64,000 bases of DNA. Origin: Deltaproteobacteria bacterium. GTDB taxonomy: Bacteria; Desulfobacterota; Binatia; UBA9968; JAJDTQ01. Position numbers and translations under genes: made by a program. Positions 44,041 through 52,495 of this stretch are shown here, one piece after another. Where the stretch lies: positions 1 through 64,000 of the forward strand of contig JAPOPM010000163.1 in NCBI GenBank assembly GCA_026712905.1, given 5' to 3'. The notes under the pieces are model-generated. The model was not told the origin of the DNA, made no database searches, and worked only from the letters and a program-made list of their open reading frames with translations. Numbering within the stretch: position 1 is the first letter of the stretch; the number at the start of each line of letters is the position of its first letter.

Positions 44041-46919
44041 CGCAACACCTCCGCGCAGCGCGGGCAGACGCCCGGTTGGTCCGGGTCCTCGCCCACGCCC
44101 ACGTGATACTTCCAACATCGCTCGCACTTGGCCCCGTCCGCGGGGTACACGGCGATGGTCCCGCCCAGGTGCGTACTCTCGTAACCCGTGCCCTGACCCG
44201 CGGCCGCGGCACCGTCACCGTTGCCGGCCTCGGCGCCAGGCTCGGCCTTGGGATCCGGGTAGGCCAGGTCCGCGGGCGCACCGCCCGCCATGACGGACAC
44301 CTGCGACACGATGAAGACATCCTCCCAGGGCATGGGCGCGCCTCCGCGCAGCAGCTCCCGGACGTCCGGCGCCTTGTCGTAAGCGTCCGGGTAAAGCGCC
44401 ACCCGCGCGTCGAGGGAATGGCCGATGGCGCCGCACTGGCGCGCCACCTCCAGCGCCTTCAGCACCTCGCCGCGCAGGTCCAGCCGCAACTCCCACTCCG
44501 CCGCCACCGCGGCGTCCAGCAACCCTTCGTCGGGTTCCGGGATGGGCGAGAGCAGCACGCTGTCGGGGCTCGTCGCCGTGCGCGGCGCGTGCTCCCAGAT
44601 CTCCTCTGCGGTGAACGACAGCACCGGCGCCATCAGGTGCACCAGGGTCTGCAGGATGCCGTGGAGGGCGGTCTGGGCCGAGCGGCGGGCAGCGGAGTCG
44701 CGCCCCGCGCAATAGAGCCGGTCCTTGACGATGTCGAGGTAGAGCGCGCTCAGGTCCACGCTGCAGTAGTTGTTGAGCGCGTGGTAGACGAAGTGGAACT
44801 CGTACCTGTCGAAGGCATCCAGGCACCGTCCCAGCAACCGCTGGTTGCGGTCGAGGATCCAGCGGTCCAGGGGTTCCAGGGCGTCCGCGCTCACGGCGTC
44901 GCGCGCCGGGTCGAAGTCGTGGAGATTGCCGATGAGGAACCGGGCGGTGTTGCGCAGCCGCCGGTACGACTCCACCAGGCGGTTCAGGATCTCGTTGGAG
45001 ATGCGCACGTCGTCGCGGTAGTCCTCGGCGGCCACCCACAGCCGGATGATGTCGGCGCCGAACTTCTTGATGATCTCCTGCGGCGCGGTGACGTTGCCCA
45101 TGGACTTGGACATCTTGTGGCCCTTGCCGTCGAGCACGAAGCCGTGGGTGAGGACGCCCTCGTAGGGCGCCCGGCCGCGGGTCCCCACCGAGGTCAGGAG
45201 CGAGGTGTGAAACCAACCCCGGTGCTGGTCGCTGCCCTCCAGGTAGAGGTCCGCCCGTCCGCCCAGCTCCGGGCGGCGTTCCACCACCGCGGCGTGGCTC
45301 ACGCCCGAGTCGAACCACACGTCCAGGATGTCCTCCTCCTTGGAGAACCGGGTGGAACCGCAGGCCCGGCACGATAGTCCCGCGGGCACCAGCTCTTCCG
45401 GCGGGCGCGCGAACCAGGCGTCGGACCCCTCTTCCTCGAACAGTTCCGCCACGTGCTCGCACAGCGCCTCGCTCAACTGCATCTCGCCGCAGTCCTTGCA
45501 GTAGAGCACGGGGATGGGAACGCCCCAGGAACGCTGGCGGGAAATGCACCAGTCGGGCCGGTTGGCCATCATGCCGGTGATGCGGTCCTGTCCCCAGGGC
45601 GGGATCCACTGCACCCGCTCGATGGCGTCCAGGGAGCCCTGCCGCAGACCCGTGTGCGCCATGGAGATGAACCACTGCTCGGTGGCGCGGAACAGCACCG
45701 GCTGCTTGCAGCGCCAGCAGTGGGGGTAGCTGTGGTTGAAGTCCTGGGCCTTGAGCAGCTTGCCCGCCTCGCTCAGCCTGGCGACGATGGCGGGGTTGGC
45801 GTCGAAAACCATCTGGCCCGCGAACTCCTCCGCGTCCGCGGTGAAGCGTCCGGCCCCGTCCACCGGCGCGTAGGCCTCGAGGCCGTAGCGCTGGCCGGCC
45901 TCGAAGTCCTCGTGCCCGTGGCCCGGCGCCACGTGAACGCAGCCGGTACCCTGATCCGCGGTGACGAAGTCGCCGAGGATGACCGCGACGTCCCGCTCGA
46001 GCCACGCGTGCGCGCACACGATGCCCTCCAGCTCGGCCCCGGACCAGGACCCCTCCAGCGCCTCGAACTCGCCGGCGCCGTAGCCGAAGACCTCCATCAG
46101 CGAGGACGACAGCTCCTCCGCCACCACCAGCACGCCCGCGGGCGTGCGTACCCGCCGGTAACGCATCTCCGGGTGCAGGGCGATGGCCTGGTTGGCCGGC
46201 AGCGTCCAGGGCGTGGTGGTCCAGATGACGAAGGCGCAGTCCTCATCGGGCAGCTTTCCCTTGGCATCCTTGACCGGAAACTTCACGTACACCGAGGGCG
46301 TCACCTGATCGTTGTACTCGACCTCGGCCTCGGCCAGGGCGGTGGCGCAGGACGCACACCAGTACACCGGCTTCTTGCTCCGGTACATCGCGCCGCTGGC
46401 CATGAACTTGCCCAGCTCGCGCACCTCGGTGGCCTCATAGGAATAGTCGATGGTGCGGTAAGGCTCCTCCCACCGACCCAGCACTCCCAGGCGCTTGAAC
46501 TCCTCGCGCTGCACCCCGATGAACTTCTCCGCGTGTTCCCGGCACAGCCTGCGCACCTCCACCTTGCTGAGGGCGTTCTTCTTGGCGCGCCCGAGGCTCT
46601 TTTCCACCTGCAGCTCGATGGGAAGCCCGTGACAGTCCCAGCCCGGGATGTAGGGCGCGCAGAAACCGCGCATGCTCTTGTACTTGACGATGATGTCCTT
46701 CAGGACCTTGTTGAGCGCGTGTCCGATGTGAATGCGCTCGTTGGCGTAGGGGGGGCCGTCATGGAGGATGAACGTCGGGCGGCCGCGATTGGCCTCCACC
46801 ATCTGCTCGTGAATGGCTTCACGCTCCCACTGCTCCACCCGCGCGGGCTCCTTCTGGGGCAGGTTGCCGCGCATGGGAAACGCGGTCTTGGGGAGGTTGA
46901 GCGTTGCTTTGTAATCCAT
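44007..46919 (-). CDS. ileS: Isoleucyl-tRNA synthetase
   Basis: 970 aa, class I synthetase charging tRNA-Ile. HIGH motif at 64-67 (HIGHALNK), KMSKS at 602-606 (GHKMSKSMGN), CP1 editing domain between them (TTTPWTLPANQAIALHP), and the C-terminal zinc finger CERCWKYHVG ... CPRC. All are intact and length is typical of bacterial type 1 IleRS. Leads the ileS-lspA-lipoprotein operon. The 336-base gap upstream, shared with the divergent aldolase gene, shows no T-box or gene that I can recognise. Confidence 0.97.
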   Translation of the reverse strand: MDYKATLNLPKTAFPMRGNLPQKEPARVEQWEREAIHEQMVEANRGRPTFILHDGPPYANERIHIGHALNKVLKDIIVKYKSMRGFCAPYIPGWDCHGLPIELQVEKSLGRAKKNALSKVEVRRLCREHAEKFIGVQREEFKRLGVLGRWEEPYRTIDYSYEATEVRELGKFMASGAMYRSKKPVYWCASCATALAEAEVEYNDQVTPSVYVKFPVKDAKGKLPDEDCAFVIWTTTPWTLPANQAIALHPEMRYRRVRTPAGVLVVAEELSSSLMEVFGYGAGEFEALEGSWSGAELEGIVCAHAWLERDVAVILGDFVTADQGTGCVHVAPGHGHEDFEAGQRYGLEAYAPVDGAGRFTADAEEFAGQMVFDANPAIVARLSEAGKLLKAQDFNHSYPHCWRCKQPVLFRATEQWFISMAHTGLRQGSLDAIERVQWIPPWGQDRITGMMANRPDWCISRQRSWGVPIPVLYCKDCGEMQLSEALCEHVAELFEEEGSDAWFARPPEELVPAGLSCRACGSTRFSKEEDILDVWFDSGVSHAAVVERRPELGGRADLYLEGSDQHRGWFHTSLLTSVGTRGRAPYEGVLTHGFVLDGKGHKMSKSMGNVTAPQEIIKKFGADIIRLWVAAEDYRDDVRISNEILNRLVESYRRLRNTARFLIGNLHDFDPARDAVSADALEPLDRWILDRNQRLLGRCLDAFDRYEFHFVYHALNNYCSVDLSALYLDIVKDRLYCAGRDSAARRSAQTALHGILQTLVHLMAPVLSFTAEEIWEHAPRTATSPDSVLLSPIPEPDEGLLDAAVAAEWELRLDLRGEVLKALEVARQCGAIGHSLDARVALYPDAYDKAPDVRELLRGGAPMPWEDVFIVSQVSVMAGGAPADLAYPDPKAEPGAEAGNGDGAAAAGQGTGYESTHLGGTIAVYPADGAKCERCWKYHVGVGEDPDQPGVCPRCAEVLRSLPRAENAHA

Positions 46920-47255
46920 GAACTTCGTCCCTCACTTGCCGGCAAGCGACTTCCGGAACGTCGGGTTGACCATGCGGGGAATTCGGGCCTCGGGTCGAGT
47001 CGTCGTGTCCTCGACCGGGCCGCTGATCGGGCCGAGCAGGTTGAAAAGAGTTGTAACACAAAGCCGCTTCGTATGGTACAGCCCGACGGCCGCCGGGTGG
47101 ATTCACACGCGGCCTTGTGATATGAAACCGGCAGTTCCGACGGGCTTTCCGCTCGTTCTCATTCCCGCTGAAGCAGCGTTCCGCCTTGCCGTTCATCCGT
47201 GTGATCGACGAATCCCGCGGCGGGTGCCGGTTCGGCATTTCGAGGAGGCATCTCC

Positions 47256-48020
47256 ATGGCCAAGAAACAACCAGGCAAGGCCAGCGCGCGTCAGATCGGG
47301 CAACTCAGGAAAACCGTGGCGCTGGCCACGCGCATCCTCTTCCACCAGGGACTCGCCGACTACCACGGCCACGTGAGTGCGCGCATCCCCGGCACCAATC
47401 GCCTGCTCATCAAGCCGGTGCTCGCACCCCTCGGGTCCATCCGCGCCAAGGACCTCATGGAAGTGGACATCGACGACTACATGGAGAACTGCGAAGCCAA
47501 CTGGGCCAAGGCCGGAAACCAGAAGGCGGTCATCGATCTCAAGATCCCGCCCCGTGAAACCATGATCCACGCGGCCATCCTGAATGCGCGCCCGGACCTC
47601 AACTCGGTGGTGCACACGCACCAGCCCCTGGCCACGGCCTTCGCCATCGCCGGCGTGCCCATCCGTCCCATCTACAACCAGGCCTCGGCGTTCGCCCCGG
47701 AAACGCCCATCTTCCACAGCCCCCGGCTCATCTACACGCTCCAGGACGGCGCCGAGCTGGTGGCCACGCTGGGCGACCGCATGGCCGTGCTCATGCAGGG
47801 TCACGGCATGACCACGGTGGGCGACTGTGTCGAGGAGGCCACGAGCCACGCCGTCTACCTGGAGCGCACCGCCTACATGCAGTGGGTGGCCAGCAGCATC
47901 GGCGAGGCGCCCTCCATGCCGGACCGGAACATCGCCGTCATGGGTGCCACGAACCGCGGCCGCGCCCATCACGCGTTCGCCTATTTCTCCGGCCTGCTGC
48001 CGAACGACATGAAGGACTAG
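47256..48020 (+). CDS. Class II aldolase/adducin family protein
   Basis: 254 aa. YHGHVSARIPGTNRLLIKP, the zinc-binding HTHQPLATAF and the third His in MQGHGMTTVG match the L-fuculose-phosphate aldolase/adducin fold. The lone-gene context and absence of a sugar-phosphate cluster leave aldolase or decarboxylase activity open. GAGGAGG precedes the ATG. Its TAG stop coincides with the left border of palindromic element copy 2. Confidence 0.9.
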   Translation: MAKKQPGKASARQIGQLRKTVALATRILFHQGLADYHGHVSARIPGTNRLLIKPVLAPLGSIRAKDLMEVDIDDYMENCEANWAKAGNQKAVIDLKIPPRETMIHAAILNARPDLNSVVHTHQPLATAFAIAGVPIRPIYNQASAFAPETPIFHSPRLIYTLQDGAELVATLGDRMAVLMQGHGMTTVGDCVEEATSHAVYLERTAYMQWVASSIGEAPSMPDRNIAVMGATNRGRAHHAFAYFSGLLPNDMKD

Positions 48021-48179
48021 TGTGGTGTCTCACAAATACGCTTATGACTCTGCGGGTCCTTTTGGCCGTCGGCTGCGTTGCTCTTCCTCACGTGGTATTG
48101 GCCACTGCTCGTCATCGCGCCTTGCCGACGACCAAAATGCCCTCGCAGATTCACAAGCGTATTTGTGAGACACCACACT
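48019..48179. mobile_element. 161-bp palindromic element, full copy 2 (MITE-like)
   Basis: Same length as the copy at 29936. The 36-bp arms pair at 34 of 36 positions and begin AGTGTGGTGTCTCAC. The core (about 48055-48143) differs from copy 1 at only a handful of positions. The arms differ from copy 1 at many positions, yet still pair internally. It is flanked on both sides by CTAG (48017-48020 and 48178-48181), which may be a target duplication or part of the element. It separates the aldolase from the second UbiD gene. Confidence 0.8.
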
Positions 48180-48229
48180 AGCGGGCGCCGACAACAACCA
48201 CGAACACCGCACGACAAGGAAGGTGAAGC

Positions 48230-49801
48230 ATGGCCGAAGCGAACAGCGCCGGGTCCGCGGGGACCAGCCGCCCGATTCAAGACCTCCGTGAATGGCTCGA
48301 CCGGGCCGAAGGGGTCAACGAGCTGATCCAGATCGACAAGCCGGTGGACCGCGACGAGGAGATGAGCGCCATCACCTACCTGGTGGCCAAGCAGGAGCCG
48401 TCGCCCGCCATCCTGTTCGAGAACCCCAAGGGGTTCGAGGACAGCGCCATCGGCGCGCGCATGCTGTGGAACATCCTGGGGCCGAGCCCCAAGCGCATCG
48501 CCCTCACCATCGAGGAGCCGCCCGAGACTCCCACGCTGGAGCTGATCCGCCGGCTGAAGGAGAAGATGAAGGACCGCATTCCGCCGCGCGAGATCCCGGC
48601 GGCCCAGGCGCCGGTGTACGAAAACACCCTCGCCGGCGACGACATCGACCTGGAGCAGCTCCCCATCCCGCGCCACTGGCCGCTGGACGGCGGCCGCTAC
48701 GCCGGCACGGCGGACGCGGTGTTCACGCGCGACCCGGACTCCGGCTACCTCAACATCGGCACCTACCGGATGATGCTCCAGGGCAAGAACGAGGTGGGGC
48801 TCTACCTGTCGCCGGGCAAGGACGCGCGCCTGCACATCACCCGCTCCTGGGAGAAGGGCGAGGCCGTGCCCGTGGCCGCGGCCTGGGGCATCGACCCGCT
48901 GTTCATGCTGGTGGGCTCCCAGACCTTCCCCAAGAACGTGTCCGAGTACGAGTTCGCCGGCGGCATCAAGGGCGAAGCCATCCCGGTGGTGCGCGCCGAG
49001 ACCAGCGACCTGTTGCTGCCGGCCAACGCCGAACTGGTGATCGAGGGCGTCATCCGCCCCAATTCCGTCAAGACCGAAGGGCCGTTCGGCGAATTTCCGG
49101 GCTACTACGGCCGGCCCGAGGCGGGCTGTCCGCTGGTGGAGGTCACCCGCGTGCACCATCGCACCCGCCCGGTGCTCACCAACGCCATCATGGCGGACTA
49201 CCCATCGTGCGAGCAGAGCGGCTTCTTCGCCATCATCCGCTCGGCGCGCATCTGGGACGACATGGAGAAGCTCGGCATCCCGGGCGTGCAAGGCGTCTAC
49301 GCCCACCCGGCGGGCGCCGGCGGCTTCGGCATGACGGTCATCAGCCTGGAGCAACGCTACGCCGGTCACGCGGCCCAGTGCCTGGCGCTGGCGGCGCAGG
49401 TACCCGGCGGCGCCTACTACACCAAATGGATCATTGCCGTGGACGAGGACATCGACCCCACGGACATGGACCAGGTGATCTGGGCCATGAGCAGCCGCTC
49501 CAACCCCATCGAGGACATCGACGTGCTGCGCAACACCTGGAGCACGTGGCTGGACCCGACCCAGAACCCGCCGGAGGAGCGGCCCTACGGCTCCAAGGCG
49601 CTCATCAACGCCTGCAAGGAGCACCGCTACCTGCCGGTCTTCTCCAAGCGCACCACCCTGCGCCGGGAGATGTACGACCAGGTGGCGGAACGCTGGAAGG
49701 AACTGGGGCTGCGCGGCACCATACCCACGGTGCGCGCCTTCGAGGAAGACAAAAAGGTCGTGTACCACGAACAGGGCGGATTCGAACCCGGCAAGGAATA
49801 G
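48230..49801 (+). CDS. UbiD family decarboxylase (second member)
   Basis: 523 aa. N-terminal LREWLDRAEGVNELIQIDKPVDRDEEMSAITYL, central PVAAAWGIDPLFMLVG, the GPFGEFPGYYG block with conserved Glu, and C-terminal IIAVDEDIDPTDMDQVIWAM place it in the UbiD superfamily that uses prenylated FMN. AAGGAAGGTG lies before the ATG. It is preceded by the palindromic element rather than an aldolase read-through. It differs enough from the gene at 16497 to suggest a different aromatic or unsaturated acid substrate. Confidence 0.9.
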   Translation: MAEANSAGSAGTSRPIQDLREWLDRAEGVNELIQIDKPVDRDEEMSAITYLVAKQEPSPAILFENPKGFEDSAIGARMLWNILGPSPKRIALTIEEPPETPTLELIRRLKEKMKDRIPPREIPAAQAPVYENTLAGDDIDLEQLPIPRHWPLDGGRYAGTADAVFTRDPDSGYLNIGTYRMMLQGKNEVGLYLSPGKDARLHITRSWEKGEAVPVAAAWGIDPLFMLVGSQTFPKNVSEYEFAGGIKGEAIPVVRAETSDLLLPANAELVIEGVIRPNSVKTEGPFGEFPGYYGRPEAGCPLVEVTRVHHRTRPVLTNAIMADYPSCEQSGFFAIIRSARIWDDMEKLGIPGVQGVYAHPAGAGGFGMTVISLEQRYAGHAAQCLALAAQVPGGAYYTKWIIAVDEDIDPTDMDQVIWAMSSRSNPIEDIDVLRNTWSTWLDPTQNPPEERPYGSKALINACKEHRYLPVFSKRTTLRREMYDQVAERWKELGLRGTIPTVRAFEEDKKVVYHEQGGFEPGKE

Positions 49802-49941
49802 CGGGCCGCGGGCTTGTTGCCCAGGGCACGACCCTGTGATATTGTTGGGCCGGTTTCTGAGTTTGGCCGATCAGTTGTAATTGGCGATCACGCCGTCGGG
49901 GTGCAAGGAACAGGGTTATCGAACCCGGGAATAGGTGTCGG

Positions 49942-50274
49942 ATGGACATTCAAGAGGAAACCAGCGGATCCACGATCGTTGTGGCCCCGAGCGGGCGCGT
50001 TGACGGGTTTACCAGCCCCGAGCTGGAGAAACGCATCTCGGAAATCATCGAGCGCGGCGATCATCGCGTGCTGTTGGACTGCGCCAACATGGACTACATC
50101 AGCAGCGCCGGACTGCGCGTGGTCCTTGTGAGCGCCAAGAAGTGCCAGCAGCAAGGCGGAAAGTTGTCGGTGTGCGCGCTCCAGCCCTCGTGCAAGTCGG
50201 TCATGGAGGTCAGCGGCTTTCTCAACATGCTCGAATACCACGAGACCCGCGATTCAGCCCTCGCCGCGGGATAG
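49942..50274 (+). CDS. STAS domain anti-sigma factor antagonist
   Basis: 110 aa, single STAS domain. The phosphorylatable serine region is MDYISSAGLRVVLVSAKK (Ser54/Ser55). Such proteins switch partner binding through phosphorylation by an anti-sigma kinase; no kinase, phosphatase or sigma gene is adjacent. It starts 15 bases before the GPP34 gene on the same strand, so the two are almost certainly co-expressed. The upstream 140-base gap contains a possible TTGTTG/TGATAT promoter with 17-base spacing. Confidence 0.9.
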   Translation: MDIQEETSGSTIVVAPSGRVDGFTSPELEKRISEIIERGDHRVLLDCANMDYISSAGLRVVLVSAKKCQQQGGKLSVCALQPSCKSVMEVSGFLNMLEYHETRDSALAAG

Positions 50275-50288
50275 GTCGAGGCGACGCC

Positions 50289-50942
50289 ATGCTCACATTC
50301 ACCGAAGAAATCACACTCTTGATGCTGGACGACGATGGGCTGTTCCTGCCCATCCGCGGCGGCGCCGTGGAACACATCCTGATCGGCGCGGTGTTGATGG
50401 ATCTGGCTTTCGCCAACCGCGTCGACACGGACCCCGAGCGGCTCGTGGTCATCGATGCCACGCCTACCGGCAATTCCCTGTTCGACGGCGCGCTGGAGCG
50501 CATCGCCAACTCCGGCGAGAACCTGGACACCAAGGGATGGGTGGAGTTGCTGGCGCGGGAGCAGGCCGCCGCCATTCGCCAGCGAGTCATGGACAACCTC
50601 ATCGAACGCGGCATCATCGAGGCCAAGGACGAGCGCTTCCTGTGGGTGTTCCAGTCGCGGCGCTATCCCACCATCGACGGGCGCGTGGAACGCGGCGTCA
50701 AGCTGCGCATGGAGGACGTACTGCTGTCCGACGACATGCCCGATCCCCGTGACATCGCACTGGTATGCCTCGTCGACGCCTGCGACATCCTCGGCGATCT
50801 TTTCTCGGAGCGGGAGATGGAGCGGGTGCGCCCGCGCATCGAACAGCTCCGCAAGATGGACCTCATCGGCCGCGAGGTCGGCGCCGTCATCGCCGACATC
50901 GAGGAGTCCATCACCATGGCCATGGCCCAGGTGGCGCACTAG
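50289..50942 (+). CDS. GPP34/GOLPH3 family protein
   Basis: 217 aa. LTFTEEITLLMLDDDGLFLP, GAVLMDLAFANRVDTDPERLVVIDATPTGNSLFDGAL and IERGIIEAKDERFLWVFQSRRYP match the GPP34 helical domain; eukaryotic GOLPH3 binds PI4P with this fold. In bacteria such proteins are taken to be membrane- or lipid-associated, with no settled role. Coupling to the STAS gene hints at a membrane signalling switch, which is inference. The ATG at 50289 follows a weak purine stretch. Confidence 0.85.
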   Translation: MLTFTEEITLLMLDDDGLFLPIRGGAVEHILIGAVLMDLAFANRVDTDPERLVVIDATPTGNSLFDGALERIANSGENLDTKGWVELLAREQAAAIRQRVMDNLIERGIIEAKDERFLWVFQSRRYPTIDGRVERGVKLRMEDVLLSDDMPDPRDIALVCLVDACDILGDLFSEREMERVRPRIEQLRKMDLIGREVGAVIADIEESITMAMAQVAH

Positions 50943-51169
50943 CGAGTTTCCGCCAGGCCACTCGAACAGCCCTGCCCGGCGCAACGCGCCTTGTCCACCA
51001 GATCGGGGTCGACCGGCACCGCTTTGCGAGCCCGTGCCCGTACTTCCGGCGCCCCACCCGCTTGCACATTTCCAAGAAAGTTCTACCTCCTCGCCGCTAA
51101 AGTCCGGCTCTCCGTGGTCGATCCTTATTCGTGAGGCCGAAGGAATCTGGCCTCGTCCGAGAGCCGGTG

Positions 51170-52495
51170 ATGAACCAGTCCCGTCGCACAGACATACTCT
51201 TGCTCGTGGCGTTGTGCGTCTTTCTCGTGGGCACGCTCACGTGGGCCTCCGTGGCGGAGGTGGAGCTGGCGGCGGTGGCGCCCGGGCGGATCGTCCCCAC
51301 CGAACAGGTGAAGGTGATCCGGTCCTTCGAGGCCGGCAAGATCAGGCGCATCTCCGTGGAGGAAGGGAGCCCGGTGGAACGCGACGACCTCCTCATCGAG
51401 TTCGACACGACCCTCGTGGACGCCGAGATCTCCAAACGCACGAGCGAACTCCAGACCCGGTCGGTGGAGGCGGCGCGCCTGGTGGCCCTCCTGGGCTGGC
51501 GCGAAAAACGCAACTTCCGCCCACCCGACGGCGCGCCGCCCGCGATCGTCTCCATCCACGAGGCACTCCTGACGGATCAGATCGCGGCGCACCGCGCACA
51601 CCTCCGGGAACTCGACAACCGCATGGCCGAGCGCCGGGCGGAGAGGGGCACCCTGGAGGCCGCCCTGGCGAAGCATCGCCGGCTTCTGCCGATCCTGCGC
51701 GAGCGAACCGCCATGCGCGAGACCCTCTATCGCACGAACCACGGCTCACGCCTGGCCTTCATCGACGAACAGGAACGGCTGGTGGAGATGGAGGGCAACA
51801 CGGCGTTGCGCGAGCGGGAGCTGGCCGAGGTCCGGGCCGGGTTGGCGGCGATGCGGGCGCAGAAGGAGCGGACAGTGTCGGAGTTCTACCGCGAGCGCCG
51901 GGGCGCCCTGGCCGCCGTGAGCGAGCGTATCCTCGTGCTGCGCGAGGACATTCGCCAGGCGCGGGAGCTGCGCGCGCGCCATACCCTGCGCGCACCCGTG
52001 GACGGCGTCGTCCAGGACCTCGCGGTGCATACGGAAGACGGCATGGTGGAACCGGGCGCCCGACTCATGGTCATCGTTCCCCGCGACGCCGGCATCCAGG
52101 TGGAAGCGTTTATCGCCAATTCCGACATCGGTTTCGTCAAGCCCGGCCAGCGGGTCACCCTCAAGGTGACCACGTTCGATTTCCGCCGCTACGGCGCCAT
52201 CGAGGGGACCGTGCGCCACGTCGGCAAGGACGCGGTGAACGCGGGAGCCCAGGACGGAGTCTCGGCGGGTGCGGCAGGCGCATCCTCCCCCGCGTCCGGA
52301 ACCGTACCGAGCGGCCCCGTGTTCAAGGCTCTCATCGATCTCGACCAGAGCTACATGGTGGTGGAGGGCCGGAAGATCAACCTGCTGCCCGGCATGTCAT
52401 CGGAGGCCGCGGTCATCCTGGGCAAACAACGCCTCATCGAATACGTCCTTCAGCCTCTTCGCGGCTACCGGCAGGACGCATTCCGGGAGAAGTAA
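51170..52495 (+). CDS. HlyD-family membrane fusion protein
   Basis: 441 aa. One membrane anchor near the N-terminus (ILLLVALCVFLVGTLTWASVAEVE), a lipoyl half (APGRIVPTEQVKVIRSFEAGKIRRI), a long coiled coil (~110-290), then the second lipoyl half (RAPVDGVVQDLAVHTEDGMVEPG) and beta-barrel. It is the periplasmic adaptor of a type I secretion machine, but no ABC transporter or TolC gene is nearby. ATG 51170 is preferred; a GTG at 51131 lacks a better Shine-Dalgarno. It abuts the dioxygenase gene with no gap. Confidence 0.88.
   Translation: MNQSRRTDILLLVALCVFLVGTLTWASVAEVELAAVAPGRIVPTEQVKVIRSFEAGKIRRISVEEGSPVERDDLLIEFDTTLVDAEISKRTSELQTRSVEAARLVALLGWREKRNFRPPDGAPPAIVSIHEALLTDQIAAHRAHLRELDNRMAERRAERGTLEAALAKHRRLLPILRERTAMRETLYRTNHGSRLAFIDEQERLVEMEGNTALRERELAEVRAGLAAMRAQKERTVSEFYRERRGALAAVSERILVLREDIRQARELRARHTLRAPVDGVVQDLAVHTEDGMVEPGARLMVIVPRDAGIQVEAFIANSDIGFVKPGQRVTLKVTTFDFRRYGAIEGTVRHVGKDAVNAGAQDGVSAGAAGASSPASGTVPSGPVFKALIDLDQSYMVVEGRKINLLPGMSSEAAVILGKQRLIEYVLQPLRGYRQDAFREK

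Noticed and set aside
46920-47255. T-box leader for ileS or a small gene in the 336-base gap
   Set aside because: No T-box sequence, antiterminator or convincing open frame was seen; presumably only divergent promoters.
47882-48181. Short open frames reading through the palindromic elements
   Set aside because: They lie in repeat arms and core and change between copies; no coding evidence.
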